Source of the DNA: Streptomyces pacificus
GTDB taxonomy: Bacteria; Actinomycetota; Actinomycetes; Streptomycetales; Streptomycetaceae
Assembly: GCF_011766325.1 (NCBI RefSeq)
Contig: NZ_BLLG01000017.1
Location: 1-64,000, forward strand
Reading direction: 5' to 3'
Length of the DNA: 64,000 nt
The position numbers and the translations under genes are program-made. Of the stretch, positions 36,409 to 45,856 are shown in pieces. Each line of letters opens with the position of its first letter. Position 1 is the stretch's first letter. The notes beneath the pieces were generated by a model. It made no database searches, had not been told where the DNA came from, and saw only the letters and a list, made by a program, of their open reading frames with translations.

Positions 36409-36701
36409 ACCGGGTAGGGCTCCTCGAACCCGGAGCTCCCCGGTGCACCCGGGTGGGCGCGGTCCGGGCCGGGACCCGCCACCGGTCACCGCTCCCGTCG
36501 GCCGCGGCGGGCGGAGGCCGTCGCCGCGTACGAGGAACCCGGTCGGTACCTCGGGCCCGTCCGTCAGCCCCTCTCTTCCGTCGCCGTGAGTTCCCGGCCG
36601 GCCTCGGGGCGGGCCGGCGCCTCGGGTTCGGACGGCGGTGAACTCCGCGCCCAGCCCACCCCCGTGCCGCTTAGCGCACCCGGGCTGCACCGCCCCGCCG
36701 T
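36409..36701. other. Gene-free interval before the CobW gene
   Basis: About 290 bp, GC-rich, with no supported gene. A short tandem repeat follows (annotated), then a -10-like TATCCT at 36746-36751. Confidence 0.5.
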
Positions 36702-36735
36702 TCCCGGAACCGCCGTCCCCGGAACCGCCGTCCCG
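36702..36735. repeat. Tandem 15-bp repeat upstream of the CobW gene
   Basis: The unit CCGGAACCGCCGTCC occurs twice with a partial third. It lies 50-85 bp before the start codon. Confidence 0.75.
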
Positions 36736-36787
36736 GCCCTGCCCATATCCTGGGGGCCGAAGCGCGAGCAGCCCAGGAGGTCCCGCC

Positions 36788-37939
36788 GTGAGCAGTCCGC
36801 AGATCCCCGTCATCGTCCTCGCGGGCTTTCTGGGATCGGGCAAGACCACCCTGCTCAACCATCTGCTGAAAGCCGGCCGCGGGACTCGGATCGGCGCGAT
36901 CGTGAACGACTTCGGGGCGATCGAGATCGATGCCATGACCGTGGCCGGGCAGCTCGGCGATTCCACGGTGTCCCTGGGTAACGGCTGCCTCTGCTGTGCC
37001 GTCGACTCCAGCGAACTGGACGTCTTCCTGGACAAGCTCACCCGGCCATCCGCCCGCCTCGATGTGATCGTCATCGAGGCGAGCGGTCTCGCCGAACCCC
37101 AGGAGCTGGTCCGGATGGTTCTCGCCAGCGAGAACCGGCGGATCGTGTACGGCGGCCTGGTCGAGGTCGTCGACGCCGCCGAGTTCGAGGCGACCCGGCA
37201 GCGGCACCCCGAGATCGAACGGCATCTGGGCATCGCCGATCTGGTCGTGGTCAACAAGACGGACCGGATCGGCGCCGAGACGCGGCAGCGCCTGGTGGAG
37301 CGGATCACCCGGCTCGCCGACGGGGCCGCGGTGATCGAGGCGAGGTACGGGCGTGTCGACCCGGAGCTGCTCTTCGACTGCCGCCCTCCCGGGGAGCGGG
37401 TGGGCCAGCTCTCCTTCGACGACCTCCACGACCACGGCCACGACCACGGCCACGGCCACGGCCACGAGAGCGACCACGAGAGCGACCACGGCGAGGACTG
37501 CGGTGGCCGCCACCACGACCATCTGCACGCGGCCTACGAGACCGTGTCCTTCGAGGCCGCCGAGCCGCTGCACCCGCGCAGGCTGCTGGACTTCCTCGAC
37601 GCGCGGCCCGAAGGGCTGTACCGGATCAAGGGGTTCGTGGACTTCGGCGAAGCCGATCCGGTCAACCGCTACGAGGTCCACGCGGTCGGCCGCTTTCTCC
37701 GGTTCCACCCGGAGCCCTGGCCCGACGGCGGCACCGGGAAGCGCACCCGGCTCGTGCTCATCGGTTCGGGCACCGACATCGGGGCGCTGCTCGCCCGGCT
37801 CGGCGCGGCCAGGGTCACCGGCCCCGGCGACCGCCCGGAGGAGCACAGCATGTGGGGCGTGCTGCGCTATGTGCCCGAGCGGCCGGAAGCCTGCGGGGAA
37901 GTGGCGTGCGACGCCGCCGGAGACGTTGCCCGGGGCTGA
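36788..37939 (+). CDS. CobW/COG0523-family metallochaperone GTPase
   Basis: A 383-residue G3E GTPase. The GTG at 36788 follows AGGAGG (36775-36780). Walker A GFLGSGKTT is at 13-21, the metal-binding motif GCLCC at 66-70, EASGLAEP later, and NKTD (guanine specificity) near 155. A His/Asp-rich loop of about 35 residues (213-247, HDHGHDHGHGHGHES type) precedes the CobW_C domain (about 255-375: YRIKGFVDF, YEVHAVGRFLRFHPE). The CxCC motif plus histidine loop fit zinc-type chaperones (ZigA/YeiR-like). The substrate metal cannot be read from the sequence, and no Zur box was identified. parC is convergent downstream. Confidence 0.92.
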   Translation: MSSPQIPVIVLAGFLGSGKTTLLNHLLKAGRGTRIGAIVNDFGAIEIDAMTVAGQLGDSTVSLGNGCLCCAVDSSELDVFLDKLTRPSARLDVIVIEASGLAEPQELVRMVLASENRRIVYGGLVEVVDAAEFEATRQRHPEIERHLGIADLVVVNKTDRIGAETRQRLVERITRLADGAAVIEARYGRVDPELLFDCRPPGERVGQLSFDDLHDHGHDHGHGHGHESDHESDHGEDCGGRHHDHLHAAYETVSFEAAEPLHPRRLLDFLDARPEGLYRIKGFVDFGEADPVNRYEVHAVGRFLRFHPEPWPDGGTGKRTRLVLIGSGTDIGALLARLGAARVTGPGDRPEEHSMWGVLRYVPERPEACGEVACDAAGDVARG

Positions 37940-38192
37940 CCCCGGCCCGACCGCCACCCCGCCCCGCTCCCGGCGGGCCCTCCGCCCGAAGGACGCCCCG
38001 GCACGGCCTTCGCCGCCCGATCCGCATCCCAGCGGACCGCCTCCCCCGGCCTCCCGGGGCCTCCCTCCGTGGGCCACCGCGAGGAGGCGGCGCGGCGGGG
38101 AGGGCCCGGCTGCATGCGCAGAGGCGGCGGCCCCTCACCGGCAGCGGCCCGTCGAGCGACCGGGTAGGTGCTGGGCCCCGGCGTGTCGAGCG

Positions 38193-40640
38193 CTATGACA
38201 CCGGACCCGCCAGGGCCGCGACCGGCTTGGCCAGGGGCGTGCCCGAGCCGTCCCGGCGCGGGTCGGTCTCGGGAAGCTCGGCCGGGGAGCCGTTCTTCTG
38301 GGCCGCGCGCGCCGCGCTCACCCCCGCCCAGGCGAAGACCAGCCGGTCCTCGCCCTTCAGGAACCGCTGGCAGCGGACGCCGCCGGTGGCCCGGCCCTTG
38401 CGCGGGTACTGGTCGAACGGTGTCAGTTTCGCCGTCGTCACCGAGTCGTCCAGTGTCCCGGCCGCCCCCGCGACGGTGAAGACCACGGCGTCCGCGGCCG
38501 GGTCGACCGCGGTGAACGAGACCACTTCGGCCCCCTCGGTGAGCTTGACACCTGCCATGCCGCCCGCCGGCCTGCCCTGCGGCCGCACCTGCGCGGCCTG
38601 GAAGCGCAGCAGTTGCGCGTCGGAGGTGATGAAGACCAGGTCCTCCTCGCCCGTGCGCAGTTCGCTGCCGCCGACGATTCGGTCGCCCTCTCTGAGCGCG
38701 ATGACCTCGAGTTCGTCCTTGTTGGCCGGGTAGTCCGCTACCACCCGCTTGACCACGCCCTGGAGCGTGCCCAGCGCAAGCCCTGCCGAGGACTCCGCCA
38801 GACTCGTCAGGCAGACGACCGTCTCGTCCGCCTCCAGCGACAGGAACTCCGAGATCTGCGCGCCGCCCGAGAGGTTCGGCGCCTGCGCCGACTCGGGGAG
38901 CTGCGGGAGGTCGATCACCGACAGCCGGAGCAGCCGGCCCGCCGAGGTCACCACGCCCACCTCGCCGCGGGCGGTGGCCGCCACCGAGGAAAGGACCACA
39001 TCGTGCTTGGCGCGCTTGCCCGCGCGGGGCGGCGGCTCGGCGGTGACCGTGCGGGCGAGCAGCCCCGTGGAGGACAGCAGTACCCGGCATGGATCGTCCG
39101 CGACCTGCAGCGCGGAGGCCGGGACCGGGGTACCGGTGGACTCCAGCAGAACGGTGCGCCGGGGGGTCCCGAACTTCTTGGCGACCGAGGCCAGTTCGGC
39201 CGAGACGAGCTTGCGCAGCTCGCTGTCCGACTCCAGGATCCCGGTCAGTGCGGCGATCTCGTCCGTGAGCCTGTCGCGTTCGGCCTCCAGCTCGATCCGG
39301 TCGAACCTGGTGAGCCGGCGCAGGGGGGTGTCCAGGATGTACTGCGTCTGGACGTCGCTGAGGGAGAAGCGCTCCATCAGCCGCTCCTTGGCCTGCGCCG
39401 CGTTCTCGCTGGCACGGATCAGCCGGATGACCTCGTCGATGTCGACCAGCGCGACCAGCAGGCCCTCGACCAGGTGGAGCCGGTCCTTCCGCTTCCCGCG
39501 GCGGAACTCGCTGCGGCGGCGCACCACGTCGAAGCGGTGGTCGAGATAGACCTCGAGCAACTCCTTGAGCCCCAGCGTCAGCGGCTGCCCGTCGACCAGC
39601 GCCACGTTGTTGATGCCGAAGGACTCCTCCATCGGCGTCAGCTTGTACAGCTGCTCCAGGACCGCCTCGGGGATGAAACCGTTCTTGACCTCGATGACCA
39701 GGCGCAGCCCGTGCTCCCGGTCCGTGAGGTCCTTGACGTCGGCGATGCCCTGCAGCTTCTTCTGGCCGACCAGGTCCTTGATCTTGGAGATCACCTTTTC
39801 CGGGCCGACGCTGAACGGCAGTTCGGTGACGACGAGGCCCTTGCGGCGCGCCGTCACCGGCTCCACCGACACCGTGGCGCGGATCTTGAACGTGCCGCGG
39901 CCGGTCTCGTACGCGTCCTTGATCCCGGACAGGCCGACGATGCGCCCGCCGGTGGGCAGGTCGGGGCCCGGCACATGGCGCATCAGCGTCTCCAGGTCCG
40001 CGCCCGGGTACCTGATCAGATGGCGGGCGGCGGCGATCACCTCGCCGAGGTTGTGCGGCGGCATGTTGGTCGCCATGCCGACCGCGATCCCCGACGCGCC
40101 GTTCACCAGCAGGTTCGGGTACGCCGCCGGCAGGGCCAGCGGTTCCCGCTCCTGACCGTCGTAGTTGGGTGCGAAGTCGACCGTGTCCTCGTCGATGGAC
40201 TCGGTCATCAGGCTGGTCGCGTCGGCCATCCGGCACTCGGTGTAACGCATCGCCGCCGGAGGGTCGTCGTTGCCCAGGGAGCCGAAGTTCCCGTGGCCGT
40301 CGACCAGCGGCAGCCGCATCGAGAAGGGCTGGGCCATGCGCACCAGCGCGTCGTAGATCGACGCGTCGCCGTGCGGGTGGAGCTTTCCCATCACCTCGCC
40401 GACGACCCGGGCGCACTTCACATAGCCCCGGTCGGGACGCAGCCCCATCTCGTTCATCTGGTACACGATCCGGCGGTGCACCGGCTTCATGCCGTCCCGG
40501 GCGTCGGGCAGGGCGCGGGAGTAGATCACCGAGTACGCGTACTCGAGAAAGGAGCCCTGCATCTCGTCGACGACGTCGATGTCGAGGATCCTCTCCTCGA
40601 AGTCGTCGGGCGGCGGCGTCTTCGTGCTGCGGCGGGCCAT
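38193..40640 (-). CDS. parC: DNA topoisomerase IV subunit A
   Basis: An 815-residue catalytic DNA cleavage subunit. The ATG at 40640 has AAGGAG upstream. Conserved features: VDEMQGSFLEYAYSVIYSRALPDARDGMKPVHRRI, the quinolone-resistance region HPHGDASIYDALVRMAQ, and the active Tyr in AAMRYTECR. The tower domain and coiled coil follow. The C-terminal domain is a beta-pinwheel with repeated VVTSAGRLLRL-type strands (five or six blades; DEVVCLTS, EDLVFITSDAQLLRF). There is no long GyrA-box-bearing tail. It partners ParE, encoded 4.1 kb away on the other strand. The coding end is convergent with the CobW gene. The 187-bp gap to the divergent M16 pair is the shared promoter region. Confidence 0.96.
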   Translation of the reverse strand: MARRSTKTPPPDDFEERILDIDVVDEMQGSFLEYAYSVIYSRALPDARDGMKPVHRRIVYQMNEMGLRPDRGYVKCARVVGEVMGKLHPHGDASIYDALVRMAQPFSMRLPLVDGHGNFGSLGNDDPPAAMRYTECRMADATSLMTESIDEDTVDFAPNYDGQEREPLALPAAYPNLLVNGASGIAVGMATNMPPHNLGEVIAAARHLIRYPGADLETLMRHVPGPDLPTGGRIVGLSGIKDAYETGRGTFKIRATVSVEPVTARRKGLVVTELPFSVGPEKVISKIKDLVGQKKLQGIADVKDLTDREHGLRLVIEVKNGFIPEAVLEQLYKLTPMEESFGINNVALVDGQPLTLGLKELLEVYLDHRFDVVRRRSEFRRGKRKDRLHLVEGLLVALVDIDEVIRLIRASENAAQAKERLMERFSLSDVQTQYILDTPLRRLTRFDRIELEAERDRLTDEIAALTGILESDSELRKLVSAELASVAKKFGTPRRTVLLESTGTPVPASALQVADDPCRVLLSSTGLLARTVTAEPPPRAGKRAKHDVVLSSVAATARGEVGVVTSAGRLLRLSVIDLPQLPESAQAPNLSGGAQISEFLSLEADETVVCLTSLAESSAGLALGTLQGVVKRVVADYPANKDELEVIALREGDRIVGGSELRTGEEDLVFITSDAQLLRFQAAQVRPQGRPAGGMAGVKLTEGAEVVSFTAVDPAADAVVFTVAGAAGTLDDSVTTAKLTPFDQYPRKGRATGGVRCQRFLKGEDRLVFAWAGVSAARAAQKNGSPAELPETDPRRDGSGTPLAKPVAALAGPVS

Positions 40641-40827
40641 CGCTGCTGCGGCTCCTTCACCAACATGAACCATGAACGGGATCTGACGCCGACCATTGTG
40701 GACCGTCGCGCCGACAACGCGGACCGCGACCCGGGACGAGGGGGTGGAAGCCCCGGGAACTTCGCCGGTTACCTGCGTGGTGTGCATACAGTGGCAGGAC
40801 ATCCTGCAACGCGATCGAAGGGACCAC

Positions 40828-42246
40828 ATGCCCATGGGTCACACGGCCACAGCCCGGGCCGGCTCCGGAGGCCTGACAGCGACCGAGCACCGCCTTGCCA
40901 ACGGCCTGCGCGTGGTGCTCTCCGAGGACCACCTCACCCCGGTCGCCGCGGTCTGCCTCTGGTACGACGTCGGCTCCCGCCACGAGGTCGAGGGCCGCAC
41001 CGGCCTGGCCCACCTGTTCGAGCACCTCATGTTCCAGGGCTCCGCCCAGGTGCCCGGCAACGGCCACTTCGAGCTGGTGCAGGGGGCGGGCGGCTCGCTC
41101 AACGGCACCACCAGCTTCGAGCGCACCAACTACTTCGAGACCATGCCCGCCCACCAGCTGGAGCTCGCGCTCTGGCTGGAGGCCGACCGCATGGGCTCCC
41201 TGCTGGCCGCCCTCGACGACGAGTCCATGGAGAACCAGCGGGACGTCGTGAAAAACGAGCGCCGCCAGCGCTACGACAACGTGCCGTACGGCACCGCCTT
41301 CGAGAAGCTGACCGCGCTGACCTACCCCGAGGGCCACCCCTACCACCATACCCCGATCGGCTCGATGGCCGACCTGGACGCGGCGACGCTCGAGGACGCC
41401 CGGAACTTCTTCCGCACCTACTACGCGCCCAACAACGCCGTGCTGTCCGTCGTCGGCGACATCGACCCGGAGCAGACGCTCGCCTGGATCGAGAAGTACT
41501 TCGGGTCCATCCCGATGCACGACGGCAAGCAGCCGCCGCGCGACGGCTCGCTCCCGGAGATCATCGGCGGGCAGCTGCGCGAGGTGCTGGAGGAGGAGGT
41601 TCCGGCCCGGGCCCTGATGGCCGCGTACCGCCTCCCGCACGACGGCACCCGCGCCGCCGACGCCGCCGACCTGGCGCTGACCGTCCTCGGCGGTGGCGAG
41701 TCCTCCCGGCTGTACAACCGGCTGGTCCGGCGCGACCGCACGGCCGTCGCCGCCGGCTTCGGCCTGCTCCGCCTCGCCGGCGCCCCTTCGCTGGGCTGGC
41801 TGGACGTGAAGACCTCCGGGGGCGTCGAGGTCCCCGAGGTCGAGGCCGCGGTCGACGAGGAGCTGGCCCGTTTCGCCGCCGAGGGCCCCACACCGGAGGA
41901 ACTGGAGCGCGCCCAGGCCCAGCTCGAGCGGGAGTGGCTGGACCGCCTCGGCACCGTGGCCGGCCGGGCCGACGAACTGTGCCGGTACACCGTGCTCTTC
42001 GGCGACCCCCAGCTGGCGCTGACCGCGGTCCAACGGGTGCTCGACGTCACGGCCGAGGAGGTGCGGGCCGTCGCCGCGGCGCGGCTGCGCCCGGACAACC
42101 GGGCGGTGCTGGTGTACGAGCCGGCCGCGCCCGCAGACGACTCCGGCGAATCCGGTGACTCCGGGGACCCCGACCACGCCGGGGGCAACGCCGGTGGCGC
42201 CGCGCACACCGGGGACAACGACGACGCAGAGGGGACGGACCAGTGA
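40828..42246 (+). CDS. M16 family zinc metallopeptidase, active subunit
   Basis: A 472-residue peptidase of the pitrilysin/insulinase clan (M16B). The ATG at 40828 follows GAAGGGACC. The zinc site is the inverted HxxEH motif HLFEH (62-66), with the third ligand Glu in the expected EMNxRDVVKNE-like region (ENQRDVVKNERRQ). The two M16 halves are visible, plus a C-terminal Asp/Gly-rich tail (about 445-472). The downstream gene encodes the inactive partner and overlaps by 4 nt (GTGA), so the pair forms a heterodimer typical of bacterial M16B. Substrates are unknown. In other bacteria such pairs process oligopeptides or signal peptides. Confidence 0.93.
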   Translation: MPMGHTATARAGSGGLTATEHRLANGLRVVLSEDHLTPVAAVCLWYDVGSRHEVEGRTGLAHLFEHLMFQGSAQVPGNGHFELVQGAGGSLNGTTSFERTNYFETMPAHQLELALWLEADRMGSLLAALDDESMENQRDVVKNERRQRYDNVPYGTAFEKLTALTYPEGHPYHHTPIGSMADLDAATLEDARNFFRTYYAPNNAVLSVVGDIDPEQTLAWIEKYFGSIPMHDGKQPPRDGSLPEIIGGQLREVLEEEVPARALMAAYRLPHDGTRAADAADLALTVLGGGESSRLYNRLVRRDRTAVAAGFGLLRLAGAPSLGWLDVKTSGGVEVPEVEAAVDEELARFAAEGPTPEELERAQAQLEREWLDRLGTVAGRADELCRYTVLFGDPQLALTAVQRVLDVTAEEVRAVAAARLRPDNRAVLVYEPAAPADDSGESGDSGDPDHAGGNAGGAAHTGDNDDAEGTDQ

Positions 42247-43646
42247 CCGACGCTGCCGTGACCATGGACCTCCATCCGCAGCCGCGGCCCGGCGAGGCCA
42301 GGCCCTGGGCGTTTCCCGCCCCCGAGCGCGGCACACTGGGCAACGGCCTGACCGTGCTGCGCTGCAACCGGCCGGGTCAGCGGGTCGTGGCCGTGGAGAT
42401 CTTCCTCGACGCGCCGCTGGACGCCGAGCCCGAGGGCCTCGACGGCGTCGCCACGATCATGGCCCGGGCGCTGTCCGAGGGCACCGACAAGCACTCGGCA
42501 GAGGAGTTCGCGGCCGAACTGGAGCGCTGCGGCGCCACGTTCGACTCGCACGCCGACCATCCGGGGGTCCGGCTCTCCCTGGAGGTACCCGTCTCCCGGC
42601 TGCCCAAGGCCCTCGGCCTGCTCGCCGAGGCGCTGCGCGCACCGCTGTTCGCCGACGGCGAGGTCGAGCGGCTCGTCCGCAACCGGCTCGACGAGATCCC
42701 GCACGAGACGGCGAACCCGGGCCGCCGGGCGGCCAAGGAGCTCTCCCGGCAGCTCTTCCCGGCGTCCTCCCGGATGTCCCGTCCGCGGCAGGGCACGGAG
42801 GAGACCGTCGAGCGCATCGACTCGTCGGCGGTCCGGGCCTTCTACGAGGCGCACGTCCGGCCCGCCGCAGCCACGGCCGTGGTCGTCGGCGACCTGGAAG
42901 GCGTGGATCTGGACGCCGTACTCGCCGAGACCCTCGGCGCCTGGACGGGCGACTCGGCCGAGAGCCGCCCGATGCCGCCGATCACCGCCGACGACACGGG
43001 CCGTGTCGTCATCGTGGACCGCCCGGGTGCCGTGCAGACCCAGCTGCTGATCGGCCGGATCGGCCCCGACCGCCATGACCGGGTCTGGCCCGCCCAGGTC
43101 CTGGGCACCTACTGCCTCGGTGGCACGCTCACCTCCCGCCTGGACCGGGTCCTGCGGGAGGAGAAGGGCTACACCTACGGTGTGCGGGCGTTCGGGCAGG
43201 TGCTGCGCTCCGACGCCCCGGCGGCCCCGGGTGGGGCCGCCGGGGCGTCGATGCTCGCCATCAGCGGTTCGGTCGACACCCCGAACACCGGCCCCGCGCT
43301 CGCGGACCTGTTCACTGTGCTGCGCACCCTCGCCGCCGAGGGCCTGACGGACGAGGAGCGCGATGTCGCGGTGCAGAACCTCGTCGGTGTGGCACCGCTG
43401 AAGTACGAGACGGCCGTCTCCGTGGCCGGCACGCTGGCCGACCAGGTCGAGCAGGGCCTCCCGGACGACTACCAGGCCCGGTTGTACGCCCGGCTGGCCG
43501 GAACCGGCACGGTGGAGGCGACGGCCGCGGTGGTCAGCGCCTTCCCCGTGGACCGGCTCGTGACGGTCCTCGTCGGGGATGCGTCCGTGGTCGAGGAGCC
43601 CGTGAGGGCCCTGGGGATCGGCGAAGTGACCGTTGTCACCGGCTGA
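42243..43646 (+). CDS. M16 family peptidase-like protein, non-catalytic partner
   Basis: A 467-residue M16B subunit. The region that would hold HxxEH reads GVATIMARALSEGTDKHSAEEFAAE, so the zinc site is absent. The C-terminal R/Y motif that contacts the substrate backbone is present (REEKGYTYGVRAFG). Its start GTG 42243 overlaps the stop of the active subunit, giving coupled synthesis. Length and domain halves are normal. A strong 65-nt hairpin follows. This is the usual division of labour in paired M16B enzymes: one subunit cuts, the other binds. Confidence 0.93.
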   Translation: MTDAAVTMDLHPQPRPGEARPWAFPAPERGTLGNGLTVLRCNRPGQRVVAVEIFLDAPLDAEPEGLDGVATIMARALSEGTDKHSAEEFAAELERCGATFDSHADHPGVRLSLEVPVSRLPKALGLLAEALRAPLFADGEVERLVRNRLDEIPHETANPGRRAAKELSRQLFPASSRMSRPRQGTEETVERIDSSAVRAFYEAHVRPAAATAVVVGDLEGVDLDAVLAETLGAWTGDSAESRPMPPITADDTGRVVIVDRPGAVQTQLLIGRIGPDRHDRVWPAQVLGTYCLGGTLTSRLDRVLREEKGYTYGVRAFGQVLRSDAPAAPGGAAGASMLAISGSVDTPNTGPALADLFTVLRTLAAEGLTDEERDVAVQNLVGVAPLKYETAVSVAGTLADQVEQGLPDDYQARLYARLAGTGTVEATAAVVSAFPVDRLVTVLVGDASVVEEPVRALGIGEVTVVTG

Positions 43647-43656
43647 TTGACCGCCC

Positions 43657-43721
43657 GGGTTTTCGGACGGGGGAGGGGGCCCCGGTGTCGCGCCGGGGGA
43701 CCCTCTCCCGTCCGAAAACCC
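43657..43721 (+). terminator. Long terminator hairpin after the M16 pair
   Basis: The outer stem is 15 bp perfect (GGGTTTTCGGACGGG at 43657-43671 and its complement at 43707-43721). It continues with a further 5-6 pairs, a small bulge, and an inner 6-bp stem with a TGTCGCG loop. Confidence 0.92.
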
Positions 43722-43871
43722 CCTTCCCGTGTCCGGTTCGGTGAGAAGGGTCCGGGTCTGCCCTGTGGCGTGCACTACACATTTCCGCGTCTGTTTGGCG
43801 ATTGAACGAAGATCGGCTTAGCGTCTTCTGCGCTGTCCGCCGTCAGCACTCGCCGCACCCGCGGCATCGGG

Positions 43872-44020
43872 CAGCCATCGCCGAGTCCCCGTCCGGCGCG
43901 AGCCTGGGGAGCCGGGGACCCCTATGTCCCCCGGGGTGAATCGGGTGCCTTCGCGTCCGCGCGGAGGGGCCCGTAGGAGACCTTCCTGCTCCGAACCCGT
44001 CAGCTAACCCGGTAGGCGAG
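43872..44020 (+). promoter_or_regulatory. ydaO/yuaA (c-di-AMP) riboswitch upstream of the M23 peptidase gene
   Basis: The leader ends with GTCAGCTAACCCGGTAGGCG (43999-44018), the diagnostic 3' block of ydaO riboswitches. Earlier conserved blocks are present: GGGGAGCCGGGGACC near 43906-43920, GGGGTGAATCGGG near 43933-43945, and GTAGGAGACCTTCC near 43973-43986. c-di-AMP binding normally turns expression off. Confidence 0.9.
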
Positions 44021-44045
44021 AAGGAAGGAAAGGATCAGCCACTTC

Positions 44046-44819
44046 ATGGCGTTCACCCGTGCCACCGGGAAGCACCGCGGTCCGAGCCGCCTGTCGCGCA
44101 AGAGCGCGGGCGTCGCCTCCGCCGCGGCCGTCGCCACCACCGGCGTCATCGGCACCCTCGCCTCCCCGGCCCTCGCCGCCGAGGCAGCGGGGCCCGCCCC
44201 CGTCGAGGACACCGGACTGACGCAGGTCGTCGCCGCCGACTCGCTCGTCGAGCAGATCGGCGCCCAGGCGGACGCCCAGCAGCAGGAAGCCACTCTGGCC
44301 GCCGCGCAGGAGAAGGCCGAGGCCGAGGCAAAGCACAAGGCCGAACTGCGGGTGAAGGCCGCTCGTGACGCCGCAGAGCGCGCTGCCCGTGAGGCCGAGC
44401 GCAAGCGCCTGGCGACCTACACGCTCCCGGTCGCCGGTTCCTCTGTGAGCACCGCCTACCGCGCCGGAAGCGCACTGTGGTCCTCCGGCAGCCACACCGG
44501 CGTCGACTTCCACGCGGCCTCCGGAAGCAAGGTCGTCGCCGTCGGCATGGGCACCGTCGTGGAGGCCGGCTGGGCCGGCGCCTACGGCAACAACGTGGTG
44601 ATCCGCATGCACGACGGCACCTACACCCAGTACGGGCATCTGTCCTCGATCAGCGTCTCGGCCGGCCAGCAGGTCGCCCCGGGCCAGCAGATCGGCCTCG
44701 CCGGATCGACCGGGAACTCGACCGGGCCCCACCTCCACTTCGAGGCCCGCACCGGGCAGGACTACGGCTCGGACATCGACCCGATCGCCTACCTCCGCTC
44801 GCACGGCGTCCGCGTCTGA
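44046..44819 (+). CDS. Secreted M23 peptidoglycan endopeptidase
   Basis: A 257-residue secreted cell-wall hydrolase. The ATG at 44046 follows GAAGGAAGG and the riboswitch. The signal peptide (about 1-45) has an Arg/Lys-rich n-region and ends near SPALAAEA. Residues about 66-122 are an Ala/Glu/Lys-rich coiled coil, common in cell-wall hydrolases. The M23 (LytM) domain spans about 125-255, with the metal ligands in HTGVDFH and HLHFEAR. All expected residues are present, so it should be active. Control by c-di-AMP ties it to cell-wall growth and osmotic balance, like other streptomycete rpfA-type genes. Confidence 0.94.
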   Translation: MAFTRATGKHRGPSRLSRKSAGVASAAAVATTGVIGTLASPALAAEAAGPAPVEDTGLTQVVAADSLVEQIGAQADAQQQEATLAAAQEKAEAEAKHKAELRVKAARDAAERAAREAERKRLATYTLPVAGSSVSTAYRAGSALWSSGSHTGVDFHAASGSKVVAVGMGTVVEAGWAGAYGNNVVIRMHDGTYTQYGHLSSISVSAGQQVAPGQQIGLAGSTGNSTGPHLHFEARTGQDYGSDIDPIAYLRSHGVRV

Positions 44820-44836
44820 CCGTCTGACCGTCTGAC
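44814..44836. repeat. Three tandem GTCTGACC units at a gene end
   Basis: The 8-bp unit repeats from 44814 and includes the stop codon of the M23 gene. Each slip by one unit would change the reading frame past the stop, though the first TGA is already in frame. Confidence 0.8.
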
Positions 44837-45031
44837 GCGCGCACCGCTCCCTCGTACCCTCGTTCTCCCGCGGCCCAGGCTCCTCTCCGAGCCGGAGTGT
44901 GTTCAGGCCAAAAGATATCCATGGATGACGAGGGGTCTTCGGAAATTCAGGCGACCTGCCATAGAGTCACCGAAACACCGGAACAGGCGTCGCTCCACGG
45001 GGTTTCGCGGCGATTAAAGCGGAGGTTCGGT

Positions 45032-45709
45032 ATGCGCGTTCCCGCACGCTCGGTATGCACGGCGATCCGCGGCGATATCGTCTCCGGTCTGTTCGAGCGC
45101 GGCAGCCGGCTGACCGAGGGGCAACTGGCGCGCCGGTACGGCGTCTCGCGCGTCCCGGTCCGGGAGGCGCTGCGCACGCTGCAGTCGGAGGGGTTCGTCG
45201 TCACCCGCCGCCATGTCGGCGCGTGCGTGGCCGAGCCCACCGAGCAGGAGGCCGCGGATCTGCTGGAGATCCGGATGCTGCTGGAGCCCCTCGGCGCGGC
45301 ACGGGCCGCTCAGCGGCGGACCGAGGCGCACCTCAAGGTGCTGCGCGGACTGGTCCGGCTCGGCCGTGACCGGGCGCGGCGCGGCCAGGGCGAGGATCTG
45401 CGCCCGCTCGGCGCCTGGTTCCACGAGACCCTGGCCCAGGCGTGCGGGAGCCCGGGGCTGACCGCGCTGCTGACCCAGCTCCGGCACAAGATCGCGTGGA
45501 TGTACGCGGTCGAACAGCCCGCCCGACCCCTCGAGGCCTGGGCCGAGTACGGCGCGATCGTGGACGCGGTGGCCCGTGGGGACGCGGAGCGCGCCCGCAG
45601 GCTCACCGCCCTGCACGCCGAGCGCACGACGGACGCGCACCGGCTTCGGATCCCGGCGGCCGTGAGGACCTCGCAACACTCCGTAAACACGGCGGGCGTC
45701 CGTATTTAA
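45032..45709 (+). CDS. GntR-family transcriptional regulator (FCD type)
   Basis: A 225-residue regulator. The ATG at 45032 has GGAGG 7-11 nt upstream; earlier in-frame ATGs lack a ribosome site. The winged helix-turn-helix covers about 1-70 (VCTAIRGDIVSGLFERGSRLTEGQLARRYGVSRVPVREALRTLQSEGFVVTRR). The FCD domain spans about 78-215 (LLEIRMLLEPLGAARAAQ, WFHETLAQACGSPGLTALL, IVDAVARGDAERARRL). It lies next to ptsH (HPr) in a tail-to-tail arrangement. The link to sugar uptake is suggested only by position; the effector is unknown. Confidence 0.88.
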   Translation: MRVPARSVCTAIRGDIVSGLFERGSRLTEGQLARRYGVSRVPVREALRTLQSEGFVVTRRHVGACVAEPTEQEAADLLEIRMLLEPLGAARAAQRRTEAHLKVLRGLVRLGRDRARRGQGEDLRPLGAWFHETLAQACGSPGLTALLTQLRHKIAWMYAVEQPARPLEAWAEYGAIVDAVARGDAERARRLTALHAERTTDAHRLRIPAAVRTSQHSVNTAGVRI

Positions 45710-45856
45710 CACGCGCGGCGTATACAAAGAAGGAAAGGGAATCCCGGGCCGTTTCCTGCTGCCGGAAATGCTCTCTGCGGCGGGGGTCCGGAAAGTGTGC
45801 CGGATGTTTTCTCGGGAATGGGGGCGCCGCGGCCCGCGCTTATGGGCTATCCGTGC

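Noticed and set aside
37940..38192. Terminator between the CobW and parC genes
   Set aside because: Only imperfect GC-rich pairings were found; no clean stem could be supported.
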